Part shown: positions 1 through 13,827 of the stretch, piece after piece
Position numbering within the stretch: position 1 is the stretch's first letter
Layout of the letters: each line of letters begins with the position of its first letter
Source: Haemonchus contortus
Taxonomy: Eukaryota; Nematoda; Chromadorea; Rhabditida; Trichostrongylidae
Assembly (NCBI GenBank): GCA_000469685.2
Contig: LS997566.1
Span: 17,675,545 to 17,739,544, forward strand
Direction: 5' to 3'
Length of the DNA stretch: 64,000 nucleotides
Program-made: the position numbers and the translations under genes
The notes under the pieces: generated by a model
Told to the model about the DNA's origin: nothing
The model's input: only the letters and a program-made list of their open reading frames with translations
Databases searched by the model: none

Positions 1-143
1 AGTTTCTCCAATAGTCGGGCTACTGCAAGGAACTTAGATCTGTTGCAAGAGCCGAATAGATCTGAAGTTCTATCGCTTTTCGTGCCCGCAATTTGAACAG
101 AGGCGATCATAATGTAATGGCATGATTTTGGAATTCTTTTCAG

Positions 144-2304
144 GGATACAGTTTTGATAGTCCGTCCTACACTTTGAAACCCTTCAACTCCACTCTACAG
201 GTAGGTGTATACTGTTTCAAGGGAAAGAGAACACCAAGTGGCTACTACGAAGTGTACTCAAAAATGGTGGTACAGTGGGCGGGTATTTTGGGGCCAATGA
301 ACCTATTTGAAAATGAACACCGCTGGATTTTATTTTTTGTATAGATTCGCAAATGGGTTGAAAACCATGGAATTGCAGTTTCGCTCAGTTGCAGTCTTAG
401 ATTCTATGATTTCAGTCGGATTCCGGTATCTCATCGGGGGCATCGTCGCTCAGCACGCCTTTAGGTCGAAATACTGTCAGAGGTTATAAGAAAACTTACT
501 GCTCCATTTGCAAGATGCACATTAACAAGGATGGCAAGAGAAGTCAAGGTGAGTGGACAAGACAGAGAACTCTGATATTGAAATAGTGCGAGAAATTTTT
601 TATCCCTCCACCCTGGCACGGGACTGGGCTCATCTTCACCAGGCAAAACATTACTTGAGAAATATGAAGGGTGGAAGAGAGAACGAACAGAAGTCATCTC
701 CTCAACAGTTAACTAGCCATCATGAAAAGAGTGATGTACACATGTCCACCAGTGGCTTGCGTCTTCCTCTCTAATGTGAGCACAGCTCAACTTAGAGAGG
801 AAGACTGGGAGAGATCGGAATCATCTCATCAAAATACCTAGCGGGGACGGGATGAATTTCAGGCAAAAAACACGAGTTTGGCCTTGAACCAACCCCGATC
901 AGAAAACCTATTAAGATCTAGCTTTGATCACAGATGTTTCCACAGAGATCATTTCTTTTCAGGACCACGACGTCATCTGCTTCAGTATCACGTACGACGG
1001 CCCTTATTTCAATGCCCCCATTGCTCCCATGCCTCATTTTATGACAAGTTCCACGTGACTTCTCATATGCGGCGAATTCATCAGGTACTCAATAGGTTTT
1101 GTACATATAAACATATGAAAACACCCTATTTTGAAGGAGTTTTCGAACGTTCATGTTGATCGAGTAATGATTTATTTCATTCATTTAGGACAACTCAGAA
1201 CGACTTATTAACAGAAGTTCAGAGTTTGAAGATGAAGTGGAAGAGTGGTATGAGGTAAGTTGACTATTCCTACTATCTGTTCAAGATTAATCGGTGGTGC
1301 TACAGCAATTGAAGGGGGTAGGTAGGTGGGTCCTCGTACAGGACTGGGTCATGATGATTTTCGAGTGAACTTATAGCAGAGCTTGAAGCTGCGCGAAACT
1401 CAGAGCAGCGATTTCTCAACTGAACTGAAAAATCGGTGCCTTTACGGGTTCCATTTGTGCCTGATTCAGTTCTGTCACTAATAATCTTACGTCGTTAACG
1501 CTTCGGCTTGCTCAGACCCATTACATCAGATGTAACTTCCGAATAAGTCGATTTAGATGAGAAGAAATGAATTCTTTGCAATTTCAGCGCTGCTTCGGTG
1601 AAAGGAGGAATAGCAACGGGAGTGAAATGAGACAGAGCTCACAGAGGTCTCTCAAGTGAGTCTTTTTCATGTGGTAGCTCAAAACTACCCGAGCATTTGA
1701 GCGGGATGCAAGAGACGGATCCGAGGCTGTAACCAATTGAGTTGCACCACAGAGTTGCCTCAAGAGTATCACCGTCTCTAGAAGTATAGCCGCCCATATC
1801 AGCTCTCTAAACCTCATTATAACCAATTTCAGCCCCAATGGGTCAAGATTCTCACCGCCTCCAGTGCTCACACCGGAAGTTCCCGATCAAGAAAATGTTG
1901 ATCCATGCAGAGTAGGAGTCGTGGACTTACCTGAACTACTCGCAGACTCTCCTTTCCATCCTCCGTCGAAAAAACGAAAAATGGGTTTTATGATAGATGA
2001 TATTCTGGAGGTGGAGTTCTTTTCCAACCTTTCTTTTTCACTCTGTTGTTCTCTGTCAGATTAGCGGTACCAATACCTTGACTACTGCTCCTAAGTTCCT
2101 CATCCTTTCCATTATATCGAGAAAGAGCCAGAGCGATTCTGGGATGTGATCTCATCACAACTCTGTTGTTCTGCACCCTCTTGTGATCAGTTTGTCGACC
2201 AAATATACCTAGATATTCTGACCTTGACCAAGTTTGGAAGCACCTGAAGTTCGCCTAAGAAGTATTGTTTTCAGCTGGATCCGGTGGAAAAGTCAACTTC
2301 ATGA
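144..2304 (+). CDS. C2H2 zinc-finger protein with C-terminal eh1-like motif (5' end not found)
   Basis: Seven exons join in one frame: 144-200, 416-548, 963-1084, 1189-1254, 1588-1655, 1833-2010 and 2275-2304 (TGA). This gives 217 residues; the start lies upstream or outside the window. All introns are GT-AG and phases agree. Two fingers are seen: C48-x2-C51-x16-H68-x4-H73 (split by an intron) and C81-x2-C84-x13-H98-x4-H103. A Ser-rich stretch precedes them and an acidic segment (FEDEVEEWYE) follows. Near the C-terminus a basic PSKKRK run, a plausible nuclear signal, leads into FMIDDIL, an exact match to the eh1 consensus FxIxxIL that binds Groucho/TLE corepressors. The likely role is a DNA-binding repressor; the target and ortholog are not recognised. 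The last intron donor (GTGGAG) is weak, so the final nine codons are the least certain part. Confidence 0.78.
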
Positions 2305-2501
2305 ATTGAAGAAGTGGACTCCTGACGACTTCTGAACCCGGTCCGTTAGGACTTCAACCTGCCCTAAGAGGCTATTTTTTACAAGTTTTTGTTTACACTT
2401 CGGTTTTTGAATGTCGGTGTTTTAGCATAATTGTTTTGTTTTTATTTTATTGTACCTTATTTTTTCAAGTATAATTAGGTATTATTCTTTATTCATTGAA
2501 A

Positions 2502-2518
2502 AATAAAAAAATAATAAA
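2502..2518 (+). terminator. Poly(A) signals of the zinc-finger gene
   Basis: Two overlapping-range AATAAA hexamers (2502-2507 and 2513-2518) lie in an A/T-rich stretch about 200 bases after the stop codon at 2304. They are the first good polyadenylation signals downstream of that gene. Confidence 0.5.
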
Positions 2519-2520
2519 AT

Positions 2521-3372
2521 GTTAAAAAAGGTGTTAAAAAGTAAGAAATAAATCTCAATTTATAAAAGAGAAAAAGTAATATCTTATTTTGTCATTCCAC
2601 AAGTTCCCTCCGGATTCCAAAATGAGCTTCAAATGCCGGGTCTGTTTTGCAAGTTCTAATGGAAAGTGCACAGAGGTAACACAGTGTCTGAGGTGGACCT
2701 AAGATCTCAGGTTTCCCTGGTCAATCACAGGGTAAAGGTGACGGGTTAAAAATTATTGGAAAGCAGATCTGTACTGGTAAAGGGTTAGTTGATCCGAAAA
2801 CTCGGACATGTACTCGGACGGAATAAACAAGCTCTAAACGAGAAGAAAACATCAACATGCCTCGCTCAGCTCATGGAATTAGGCGATTGTTGACGTACGA
2901 CGCAAATATACTGACGCTTCCGTCGTAGTTGTTCGAATTCCACTGAAACTACTGGTTTCCACTGTTTTCGTTAACCAGCTTGAAATTTGAATGAAGTTGT
3001 GCCCGTAAAAATCCGAATTTCTGGGCGTGTTTAGTGTCTTTCTTCAGCACAATTTATTTTTTACAAGACGATCTCTGCTCCCTTAAAATTTTCTGTATTT
3101 ATGGAGTGTATTACTGCGTGTATTGTGTTGCGTATGGTACAAAGCTGTGGCAAGAGGCGTCTAAGAGTAGCTTCTAACCTTAGGTTCGATTTAGATAAGA
3201 AACTTGTATTGCTTGGGGTTCGAAGGACTGACAAAAAGCAGGAACTCCTGGCTATCTGGATAGACTGAGCAGCTTACTATGTAGCTAGAAGTGGTCTGAA
3301 CACGTCATATTGGCCCCCTCTTAAAACTACCTTTGGTAGGTTTTATTAAGTAGCATTTCGGCCTGCCAATGC
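2521..3372. other. Intergenic, no gene seen
   Basis: No ORF with coding character, splice-linked exon or recognisable repeat was found between the zinc-finger gene and the ORF at 3373. Confidence 0.4.
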
Positions 3373-3756
3373 TTGCAGAATTTGATGGGATGTAGATTCG
3401 AAACCAGTCACAAATTTGTAGTTGGTCCTTGGGTTAAAGGGAAAATATCACAAAATCATTCGGAGTCTCGCTTCAATCTTCGTCAGAGGAACGGTGGTCC
3501 TTTACCGGATTGCAAAGTCGACCAGGGTTTGGAAACAACATCTCCATCTGATAGGACAACTGATGGTGATGAATCAATCCATCTAGACGGGGTTAAGGGT
3601 GTTAGCCAAGAGCAAGAACCAGTTTCTCCAATGTTTTCGCTTGTTATCTCCCACGTTTATACTCTCACGATCAGATTTGTCGAACGCCTTTTCCACTGCT
3701 GCTGGGCTACAGTTCTTATCGATTATTTGATGAATAAGCCAAGCGAGGTAAAATGA
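3373..3756 (+). CDS. Uncharacterised ORF, possible exon
   Basis: An open frame of 127 codons begins with a non-ATG codon; the first internal ATG is at 3385. It is hydrophilic in its first two thirds (many N, S, D, E) and then has a hydrophobic segment (FSLVISHVYTLTIRF). A possible donor (GAG|GTAAAA) lies just before the stop, so this could be one exon of a larger gene. No family was recognised, and a chance ORF is quite possible. Confidence 0.22.
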   Translation: MQNLMGCRFETSHKFVVGPWVKGKISQNHSESRFNLRQRNGGPLPDCKVDQGLETTSPSDRTTDGDESIHLDGVKGVSQEQEPVSPMFSLVISHVYTLTIRFVERLFHCCWATVLIDYLMNKPSEVK

Positions 3757-4169
3757 AGTCGAAGTACTTCACACAATTAGATTGTCGCATCTGACATTAC
3801 CAATGCTGATGAGCACCGTTATTTATAGTTCCATTGCCACTAACAACTTACTTTTTATGCCAGAGTGAAAGGTTACCGTTTTTTATGGCTTAGTATATCT
3901 CCACTAGTAAGTTAACCGTTTTCTTCGCTTCATTATGAACACAACACATTTTGATGGGGTGCGCCACAGCATAGCGAAATTCCAGCAGTGGAAGGGGCAC
4001 CCATGGGAGCACTTATCCGTCGAAACCAGATCATGCCCATCAAATACAAACAATACCTGCCGAAAAAAACCTCTCCATATTGCTTCTATCGTTAGCCTCT
4101 CCGAGAATCCAGACAACTGACCTTCAGAGGTACATTGGAAGAGACCGAAGAAGAGGAAGAGGATGCGCC

Positions 4170-4420
4170 ACTTCATTCGACTCCAATTCAAAATCATATT
4201 AGCGTATTGATGCGCATGTTGCCTATACGTGATCGACAGGACCAACGACTTGAGTTGGCCAGCCGATGTACAAGTCAGTGCTTCCATCCTCTCAGACGAG
4301 TTTGGTACCAATTAGGCGTCCCCAGAGGGAGGAAAGGCCAAGACGTATATAGATTCGGGATTCGACCTGGGACAATGCATGAGAGGTAGGGTGCCACTTG
4401 CCATTACACCACTTCCGCCC
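4170..4420 (-). repeat. tRNA-derived SINE, copy 1 (minus)
   Basis: Read on the minus strand this starts with a tRNA-like head (GTGGTGTAATGGCAAGTGGC, resembling Pol III box A), then a degenerate box B (GGTCGAATCCC). A body shared with copies at 11,246, 25,551 and 49,445 follows: a TTGGTACCA...CTCGTCTG stretch, then GCACTGACTTGTACATCGGC, then a tail with CATTC...ACGATT. It is a typical short tRNA-headed retroposon, diverged from the other copies. Confidence 0.7.
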
Positions 4421-4692
4421 ATAAACCGAACATTACGGATAGGAAAATGGGGAACAGAAAGTGGCTACTAGTGGAAAAGTTTATTGCTTAGGTGTTCTCG
4501 ACTACTGTTGAACCCTAAGAGTACATGGTACCGCCAGAAAATGGTCTTTCTAACTGCAGCGAGAAAGTTGCCCCATTCCTAGCAATGGGTACCCCACTTT
4601 AGTTAAACGATCTGTTAAAGATTATGGTTAATGACGAGTCTTATTCCAACAACTTTCCAATTAAGTCTACAAGCCTAGGAGAAATTGAGGGA

Positions 4693-4708
4693 GGGGGGGG
4701 GGGGGGGG
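4693..4708 (+). repeat. G16 homopolymer tract
   Basis: An uninterrupted run of 16 G lies within a G-rich purine stretch (about 4689-4717). Such runs can form G-quadruplexes and often mutate. Confidence 0.95.
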
Positions 4709-7259
4709 AGGAAGGGGCGTCAAACTGTGCCTCCTCAAAGAGTTCGAGAGGGAACTGAAAGCAAGCAATGTGCCCTCGCTGATCTGTTTGTTCCACTCAA
4801 GAGTTCAGAACGGTCACAACACGAATTCTGGGTTCGGTTCATACTTCCTGCACTTCTCAATCTTTCCAATTCCGAGCATGGTACGGCCTGGTGCCAAACA
4901 CAATTGAAACTTGTTCCAGGGCCAGTTGTGGGTAGTTTTTGAGGTCCCCCTTTTCTGTACCGATGTAATCGTCGTGTGCGGGTGCCGAGTCGTTATCGAT
5001 CATTGGAGATCCTCACGTAAGCACTGCATGGTGGTCGCGTTCCACTCATAGGTAACAGTGCCAGTGAGGGTTAATCCTTACCTCTTATCATCCATTTCCC
5101 ACCCTTTAATTATTAATGTCGTCAAAATTGGATTGCATATGGATTTAATGGATTGATTCTGTTTCATTTCATCTGGTTACATGCCAAGAGTTTACTGTAT
5201 AACATTCTTCTCTCTCATTTCCACTTATGAAACTAGCCGATATAGTGTACCTTAACGATTTTTAGAGCTGCTCCTTATTGTCCTCTTCTGATTTGAGTGG
5301 CTCGCTCTGGAACATAATGCCTTCTGTTCCAGTGGCACGAAAATAGGGAGGAACGTCATTTGATTGTCCCCCGTTTGTTCTCACATTTGGTGAATACGTG
5401 GAATCCTTTCTTATAAAACCGCTGTGCATATAATTATTGGCTAAAACTTCCACTACTATTTATTTGGGTAGGCTCGCCGCGATGCTGATGCTCAACTGAC
5501 CATGCTAGCTCGCCAAACACCTTTTCCTGGCTGCCCAGACCATCAGACAGTTTGCATGTCAATGAAGCGGCTGAAGTGGCTAGATTCATATTCTGATCTG
5601 TTCTGATAGGCCTACTACGGTTATCGTAAACATGTACCTCAAAGGACACGTTTATCTGTATTCATTTCAAGGCCTGGTCCTTTCCTGACACCACCCACTC
5701 TTGCACGTCCCGCCTCCCATGGGCGGGGCTCCGCTGAGCTCCCACGTGCTTGTTGATCTTGTTCTTCGCCCAACCCATTCCAAACTCGATGCGATCTCTC
5801 CAAGTGCTACTTCAGATCATTCAAATTTCGCAACAGACAGACAACTCAAGCGCACTATACATAATGGAGAAATCGCCAAGCCTGCGCCGGACTCCCCTTG
5901 TTTCTATGAAGAAATCGGAATGAGTGAGCGGGACTGACTCGCCTTCTTCTTTTGCGACATGATATATGCTTGATCAAAAACTTCTCGAAGGGGAAAAGCG
6001 CGAAATTGCGTGGGAACTGTAAGTCTGACTCAGGGCCTCGGCGAGGGGAGCTCGACAGTACTGGTCATTGCAACTCGTTTCCAATGCTGGGCGAGGGCGA
6101 TCTCCATTGAAATTTCAACAGCTGGTCAATCGAATACTCGAAAAGCGCTGCCTAATTTTGTCGACTGACACCGTTGTCAGAATTCGTGGTCCACGCCTTC
6201 CTTATATTGATGACTATAGATGCTGGTCGAAATTTTAGATTGCTGGGGCTAGGTTTCATCGCAGATGATACCGAATTGAGGGGAAACGTGATCGCTTATT
6301 GAGCAGCAGACTGTGATGTGCATGGTCGTAATCAAAGAGCAAAGAACGAAATACTCTTAGTTCCCTTATATAAGACTGGCTCCGATCAAGCCTTATCGCA
6401 GCACTCATCCTTCACTTCCTGTCTACGCCATAATCCCGTCTTCTATGCAAAAGATACATAAATGCCAACGGTATATCGCTCAAAAAGATTAGAAATTAAG
6501 TGAACCTCGAGCTTTTATATAAGCTTTTATGAGTGCTTATCATTTGTGTATCTTCATTATTACCAGTCGGATCACCCGGCTAAGCCAGGCTCTCCTCCTT
6601 CTTTTGTCAAGCGCCCTATCTCGAGAAATGTTGAATTGAAGAATTTTGCTACTTTTTTTAAAGTTCATAGTTTTTAAGTTTTTTCCGGGTTTAGCTGAGT
6701 GAGGGTATGAAACTGAAACAGGGCTCGAAATCTTTCTTTGAAACAACGGAAATCGAAAGCTTCCCTCTTTCTTTGGTAGTTGTAGTAAGTCTGATTCTCC
6801 ACTCCTTTTTTGGAACAAAAGGCAGTTTCCTGTACACGAAATTTGACCCAGGACTAACAGGGCAGTGCAAATGGTATTCAGTTAAAGTCGGTACCCACGC
6901 CTTCGATTGGAAGTCTCGAACTTTTGCTCTCTTTTTTAGAAATAAACACCCATCAAAAATCCAACTGTTAGACAATCAAAGATGATGCTGTGATGTTCTG
7001 CGCGATGATAGCACCATTCTCTATCAATGAACCCTTTTTCTTTACGGAGATATCATTAGTTGAGAATTCCAGATTATTGGTGGTCGGTTATGTTTTGTCG
7101 CAAATGATATCGAACAAATAGGATCCTTCATTGAATCACAAACCTAGCTGAGTAGCGGTCGTAATCTAATAGTAAGAAATGGACAAAGTTCTAATCTGCT
7201 TAGCGTATTGCCCCAATGGGTCCCTATCACTACACCTACCACTCACTTTTGTCACCCTG
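4709..7259. other. Intergenic, no supported gene
   Basis: Only short overlapping ORFs on both strands are present (for example 5262-5649 and 6540-6985), none with splice support or family resemblance. A TATA-like TTATATAAG lies near 6367 without an attached coding region. Confidence 0.4.
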
Positions 7260-8450
<1,191 letters not shown>

Positions 8451-9739
8451 ACAGTTGTACTCGATACACGCCATGACCTGCACTTTCGAGTGTTATCTGG
8501 AATGAGATCAAATGAGGGAAAAGAACTATGGAAAGTATCTTCAGAAGAGTTCGAATGGGCATGGATAGTGAACTGGTGCCCCGTGCTGTAAGAGGCAGCA
8601 GTGGCTTCTCAACAAACGAAGCACTTCCGCTTAGGTAGGAAAGGAAATGAAAAAATGCTGTGTAGCCTCGATTTGAGGATGTCAATGTGTTGCCTACTCA
8701 AAGTAAAACTCTTAACGGCAGGCTCTAGTTTTCCCCCTTTCCCGATAAACGAGCTCAGCGCACAGCTAAATAATAGGCATACGTTTACAGACACCATTAT
8801 CAGTGTTTATGCAGCAGATTTATGCTCAAACTTGGCCAGCAAAACGGGAAATTGTGCATATGTGGACCGGGAGGGTGTATAGAAAAGGAGGGAAAGTCGT
8901 TGGCTGGAATCAAGACGCCTGACAATAACTATAAATTATTCAACACTTTAGTCTCGGGTGGCTAGCGATAAATAAATCCTTTCGAAGCAAATTTTTTAAT
9001 CCCCTTTGTCATGGCATGACTCTCTTTCATCGGGTTCTTGTTCCACCACATTGACAGCCGCATGAGAAGCTCAAGCTCTCAGGCCTGAGGTATTTCAGAA
9101 CTATGTTACGAAGTTCTACTTCTGACCATCAGCGATACTGTTTACCTGTCAAGCATCTCGTGCCATGAGAGAAATCCACGTCTCTCATCCCTCTGTTCGT
9201 ATCCATTTTCTTGGTTCTTAGGCCATCTAGGAACCTCATTCTGAAATCCTGATGTCTTCTTTGCGTCAGTTCCGTATCCGCCATCGCAAACAAGTTCACC
9301 GAGGTTGAGGCTTAGGCAAAATATCGCTGAGAAAGAAGGATAACAAAGAAACGCGTGGAAATTTTTGATAAAGTAGCGTACCCTATTCCTTCCCCTTCAC
9401 ACCCGTGGTTAACTCGATTAGTTGGCTCGAAGCACTTGGTAGTGAGGATCCCTGACGAGAAGCATAGAACCTACTCTTTGATTCTACCACAGAGGTTTGT
9501 ACTAGGTTGAGGCGTAACTATTGCGGATTTTTTCGTGGCTTCTTTTCTTCTTTTCTCAATACAATTTGAATAATGAGTTTGGAATTTGATAGAAATAATC
9601 TACTTGATTTCCATTAAAAAAATGCGCTAGAACGTCATCGTCATATTCGTCACACTATGCTCTATGTACTACTTCGAGAAAGATTAGAAGGTGGCGGAGC
9701 CATTTCCCGATCTCAACAAACACTTCGGCGATGGAACAA
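8451..9739. other. Intergenic, no supported gene
   Basis: Short ORFs only; no recognisable domain, exon chain or repeat. Confidence 0.35.
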
Positions 9740-10025
9740 TTACATAAAGCCAAGACAGGAACGGGATCCGCTCCCACATCGACATACTGGCCGACGGGAA
9801 CTCCTACATGGATTATTACGTCAATCGTTCGTTGGAAAGTTGACCAACAATCAGCACTTACAAAGCAAATGGTGACTTGACGGCCGGTGTCAAGGTGTGG
9901 ATCGCCTCTAAGAATCGGAACCTTTTCGCTTGAGAAGTCCGACCGCCTGGCAAATTGAAAGCAATGCTTGATGGTGGCTACGTTCCGGGGCAATCATTTG
10001 AACACGTCTTTGTCAGATATTTTTA
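9740..10025 (+). pseudogene. Possible decayed coding sequence, unrecognised
   Basis: One frame reads with coding character through two in-frame stops: HIDILADGNSYMDYYVNRS, stop, ISTYKANGDLTAGVKVWIAS, stop, then GGYVPGQSFEHVFVRYF. The amino-acid composition is protein-like, but there is no long uninterrupted ORF and no splice sites that remove the stops. It could be a degraded gene fragment. A 112-codon ORF on the opposite strand (9655-9993) is less protein-like. The family is not known. Confidence 0.25.
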
Positions 10026-11245
10026 TCGTTTCTCTGAATAAAATTTATCGAAATAATCCGCAATAATTATGCAACCTAATAAATAGCTTACAGGGTTTTG
10101 AGCTTCAGTTTCCTAGAGACTCGGTAATATAGCACAATTTATTCACATCGAGCCAGATGCATTACATCACTTCGGCTCATAATCATTTGAGCTGTAGGGC
10201 GTAATATTTCTTGTGTCTTATCCAACTTTGCGCAAAAAAAGACCATTCTCAGAATTATTCAATGGAGGTGGAGCAACCTTTTCGGGGTTGTGATCTCAAG
10301 CTGTATTCCAGATAAACTACGAAATTGTGAAGGGTGGGAAGGCAAGTTGTGCCAGGAATATTCTATTCTATGCGCTATTTGACCAAACAATGAAAACTCG
10401 CTCTATGGCAAGCTTATTCCACGATCAGAATAATTCATTTTAGTGGCTTATACGTTTTCTCATTTCCGAATTAAGCTCGAACGGGAGGGAGGGAGGCAGG
10501 CATGTGGGGAGCTTGGGAGGCACGCTCCCCTTTCCGATGGTCTTGAAAGGTTCTTACCGATTATTTTGCTAATGCTCCTCACCATCTTACCTTGACATTA
10601 TGTCCCAGTTGATGTTATTCTCCTTATGCATGACGTCAAACATCAAGGATTATTGGCGAGAGTTGTGAGCTCATTACGAGCGCTCAGCTTTCGCCGTTTC
10701 TATGATACTCGCAAGATCAGATTCCAGAGGATCTTCTTTACCTTTGGTCTCGTGCTAGGGTACTTAAAGACCCTCCCTAGCCAGATCAGTAACGCGTAGT
10801 TTCGATGAATGAATGACTTATAGATCGAGATTAAGATCTTTCTTGTGGTTCGTAGAAGTTTATAAAATCAGAAGGTCAACCAGCCCACCCTAACCCTCAC
10901 GCTTCTCAACCTTCATTCTTTTTATGAAAAATTGTCGGCTGTCCACGAATTCCGCTGATCTTCATTGTTTTTTTCGTTTTTATGGACCTTTTGTTTGTCT
11001 ACTTGACATAGTTAGCCGAATGGTCTATTCTTGGGTCTAATATGTACTTCATTAGTGAAGAAAAACTTTCTCCCAAGGAAGCTGACTGATTGTAAGGAAC
11101 TGTGAAGTGCGAGTTTCCATTAGATCGCTCGGGAAGTACTAGCCGTAAAAATACTTTATGAAGACCCTGCTTTCTTAATTGTCTGCGCATATCACAATCC
11201 GGCTTTCTCTTCTTTACTTATTTAAGGCAGTAATGGTGGAGCTGG
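10026..11245. other. Intergenic, nothing recognised
   Basis: AT-rich DNA with no convincing ORF, exon or repeat. Confidence 0.4.
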
Positions 11246-11525
11246 ACGGAGGTGGTGTAGTGGCAGGTGGCGCACTATCTCACACGCATTCTCAGGATCG
11301 ATATCCGCCTAAGCCAACCGAGCCTTCCATCCCTCCGGGGTCGGCGAATTGGTACCAGACTCGTCTGGGAGGATAAAAACGTTGACTTGTACATCGGCTT
11401 GCCACCGCATGTCATTGTATAGGCCACATACGAATTCGATTCGCCACAACGATCCTGAATGGAAGTCGAATGCCCTCAGATGGGATTGACTAAAGCCAAA
11501 AACGTCATCCTCTATCCTTCACTGG
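11246..11525 (+). repeat. tRNA-derived SINE, copy 2 (plus)
   Basis: The head GGAGGTGGTGTAGTGGCAGG resembles Pol III box A. It is followed by a degenerate box B region, the family body (AAGCCAACCGAGCCTTCCAT, then GGTCGGCGAATTGGTACCAG, then TTGACTTGTACATCGGCTTG) and the tail ending near CCAAAAACGTCATCC. It aligns over nearly its full length with the copy at 25,551. Confidence 0.78.
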
Positions 11526-12537
11526 TGAAGCTGTTCTCCCGTGTTTGACACATGCTCCACTGTGAGGTCGACGCCGGTCGCTCCGCCACTGGAACTCACT
11601 AAAACTTGTGTTTTGAGGTCCTCCCTGCGTGGTCTCGTGCCCGCCTAGTTCCAACTCAACGCATGAGAGCTGAGGACAAGAAGGTCGGAGATGTACTCCG
11701 ATCTGCTCAGCCGTCTGCGATTTCAGATATATTCCAAGCAACCTAATATATGATATAGTAACAGTATAAGAGTCATTCATACTCCGTTATTTCATTTTAT
11801 AATGAGCCGAATATGCTTACAAGGTTCAGCTCGGGTGCCTCTTCTCAAGAGAGTGTTCTACCATATGATGAATCTGGGCGCCGTTTCTGAATGGGAGTAC
11901 CCTAGCTGTCCGATATTCCAATTTGGAAAAGGACCCTTACGCATCCGGAAAGCCACAGCGTGAAAGACCGAGCAAAAGCTCATGATTGCTGTTCTCATTA
12001 GCTTACTCCTTTGATAGGGAAGCTTCGTGGAGAATAAGCTGCCAAGGTGGCAAAGTCTATCAATCGCGTGACGTGATAGCTGACGGGTAAGGATGGATAT
12101 GTTCCCGTTCACTTATTCGCTTTAGCCGGCTCTAACAGGTCCATGTTCTTCTACATTAATTTCGATAGAACTCGGACCAGTCAACTATACGAAGCATCAC
12201 TGGGAGATCAGGAGCTGCGGAATCGTGCGTTGTCTATTTCAGACCATAACAAGGTAGTGGGTCGAACCGAACTAACCGAATGGTTGGATTAGGTTTCAAA
12301 TTTTGGACGGTCCTCCAGAGGGAGGACAAAATTTGGTGCTGAGGGTCGGTTGTACGATACCTAGGGTGGTGCAGTAAGTCCGATACTGTCGCATCGCGGC
12401 AAGAGAGACGCCGCGCGTCAAGGAATGTAGTAGAATGCAGCAGCAGGTAAGAAATACAGGAACAAAAGGACTATCAGTAAAACCATGCTCAAAATACTAA
12501 TCCCATATTGATCGAGTTGTATGAAGAACGCTAGAAC
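11526..12537. other. Intergenic, no gene seen
   Basis: Contains only short ORFs on both strands without splice or domain support, up to the TA dinucleotide at which the mariner inserted. Confidence 0.4.
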
Positions 12538-12539
12538 TA

Positions 12540-13825
12540 TTAGGTCATCTCATTCAAAAGTTCGCAGACATCCAGAGGGATGACGGGATTATGAAGGAGG
12601 CTGTCACCATCCACAGTGTTTTGATCAGAAGCGCGGACCGTGAGCTACGACATTGCCCGATTTCGACATCATGGCTGCAGCAGAAGATATTGACAATTTG
12701 AAAAGAAGTATTACCGAACAGGATCAACGCGAAATTATCAAATGGGGCGCTATACAAAGAGAATCCGAAGCTCAAATTCATTGTGAGCACAATCAACAAA
12801 TGGACGGGACGGAGTTCTTCAAGCGTAATGTGCAGAAATGGGTGAGAATGTTCAAAGAAGGAAGAACGGAGACAAGTGAAGGCCGAGGTGGTGCTCACAA
12901 TGTTCCTCCGCACACGAAGAACGAGTAGCTGAAATCAAGCGTCGAATGGCTGAGCGCAGAGACTGCACCAATGCCGAACTTGCCCGCGAGACCGGCATCC
13001 CTGCTACTTCCGTTGGCCGAGTTGTGTCCAAAGATTCGAAGATGGTCAAGAAGATATGTGTATGGGTACCTCATTTACTTACAGAAGCACAGGTCCAAAA
13101 CCGAATTGATGCTTGTAGAAACAATCTTCTCCGCCACCGACGTCACCCACGACCCACGAAACGAAAGTTGGCTATAGATGAAACATAGGTGGGTTTTACA
13201 CTGAGCCCGAAAGTCACAAGCGTCGGGTTTGGATGGACGCCGATGAGGAACCGCCCGAATTGGTTCATAAAGAGTCACGTGGTTCCAAGTGGATACTCAT
13301 CATGGCAATGGATTTCTGAGGCGTGGCGTTCTGGCGACTTTGTCCTGAAAAAATGACCGTCACTTCTGAAGTGTATTGCCAGTTTCTCGACGATAAAACC
13401 GACAATTGGATGGCAGCACACAACTTCAAGAGGGCAATTATCGCTCATGACAATGCCAAGCCCCACCCATCTCGAATTGTGCAGCAGTTTTTTGAAGAAA
13501 AGGGTATTGAAACCTAGATTCGACCGCCCTATTCTCCCGAGCTCCAGCCGTGCGACTTTAACCGGTTTGGTCAAATGAATGTACGTCGCAGTGGCAAACG
13601 CCTTGACAGCTGGTCGATCGCCGAAATGGGCGTCAACAGCATTTTATCTGCACATGTTGAAGGAAAGAAGCTACTTGGTGTCCAGGTGCTATCTGGACGC
13701 TGGGAGAGGGTCGTCAACAATGATGGAGCCCACCCGACAGAACACTAGAATATTAGCTTTTTATCTTGTTTGCTGTTCGTTTTATTCGAATAAAAGCTTG
13801 CGAACTTTTGAATGAGATGACCTAA
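12540..13825 (+). mobile_element. Full-length mariner transposon with dead transposase
   Basis: The element is 1,286 bp, flanked by TA on both sides (12,538-12,539 and 13,826-13,827). Perfect 27-bp terminal inverted repeats (12,540-12,566 and 13,799-13,825) begin TTAGGTCATCTCATTC. The transposase frame runs from about 12,653: FKRNVQKWVRMFKEGRTE, the helix-turn-helix region NAELARETGIPATSVGRVVS, LLTEAQVQNRIDACRNNLL, then the catalytic part. Catalytic Asp codons are visible at 13,177, 13,449 (HDNAKPH) and 13,554 (PPYSPELQPCDF); the last two are 34 residues apart, the mariner DD34D signature. The ORF is broken by a frameshift before 12,946, a stop at 13,186, further frame changes, and a TAG at 13,515. 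Size, ends and motif fit the mariner family, including those known from hookworms; the subfamily assignment is open. Confidence 0.95.
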
Positions 13826-13827
13826 TA

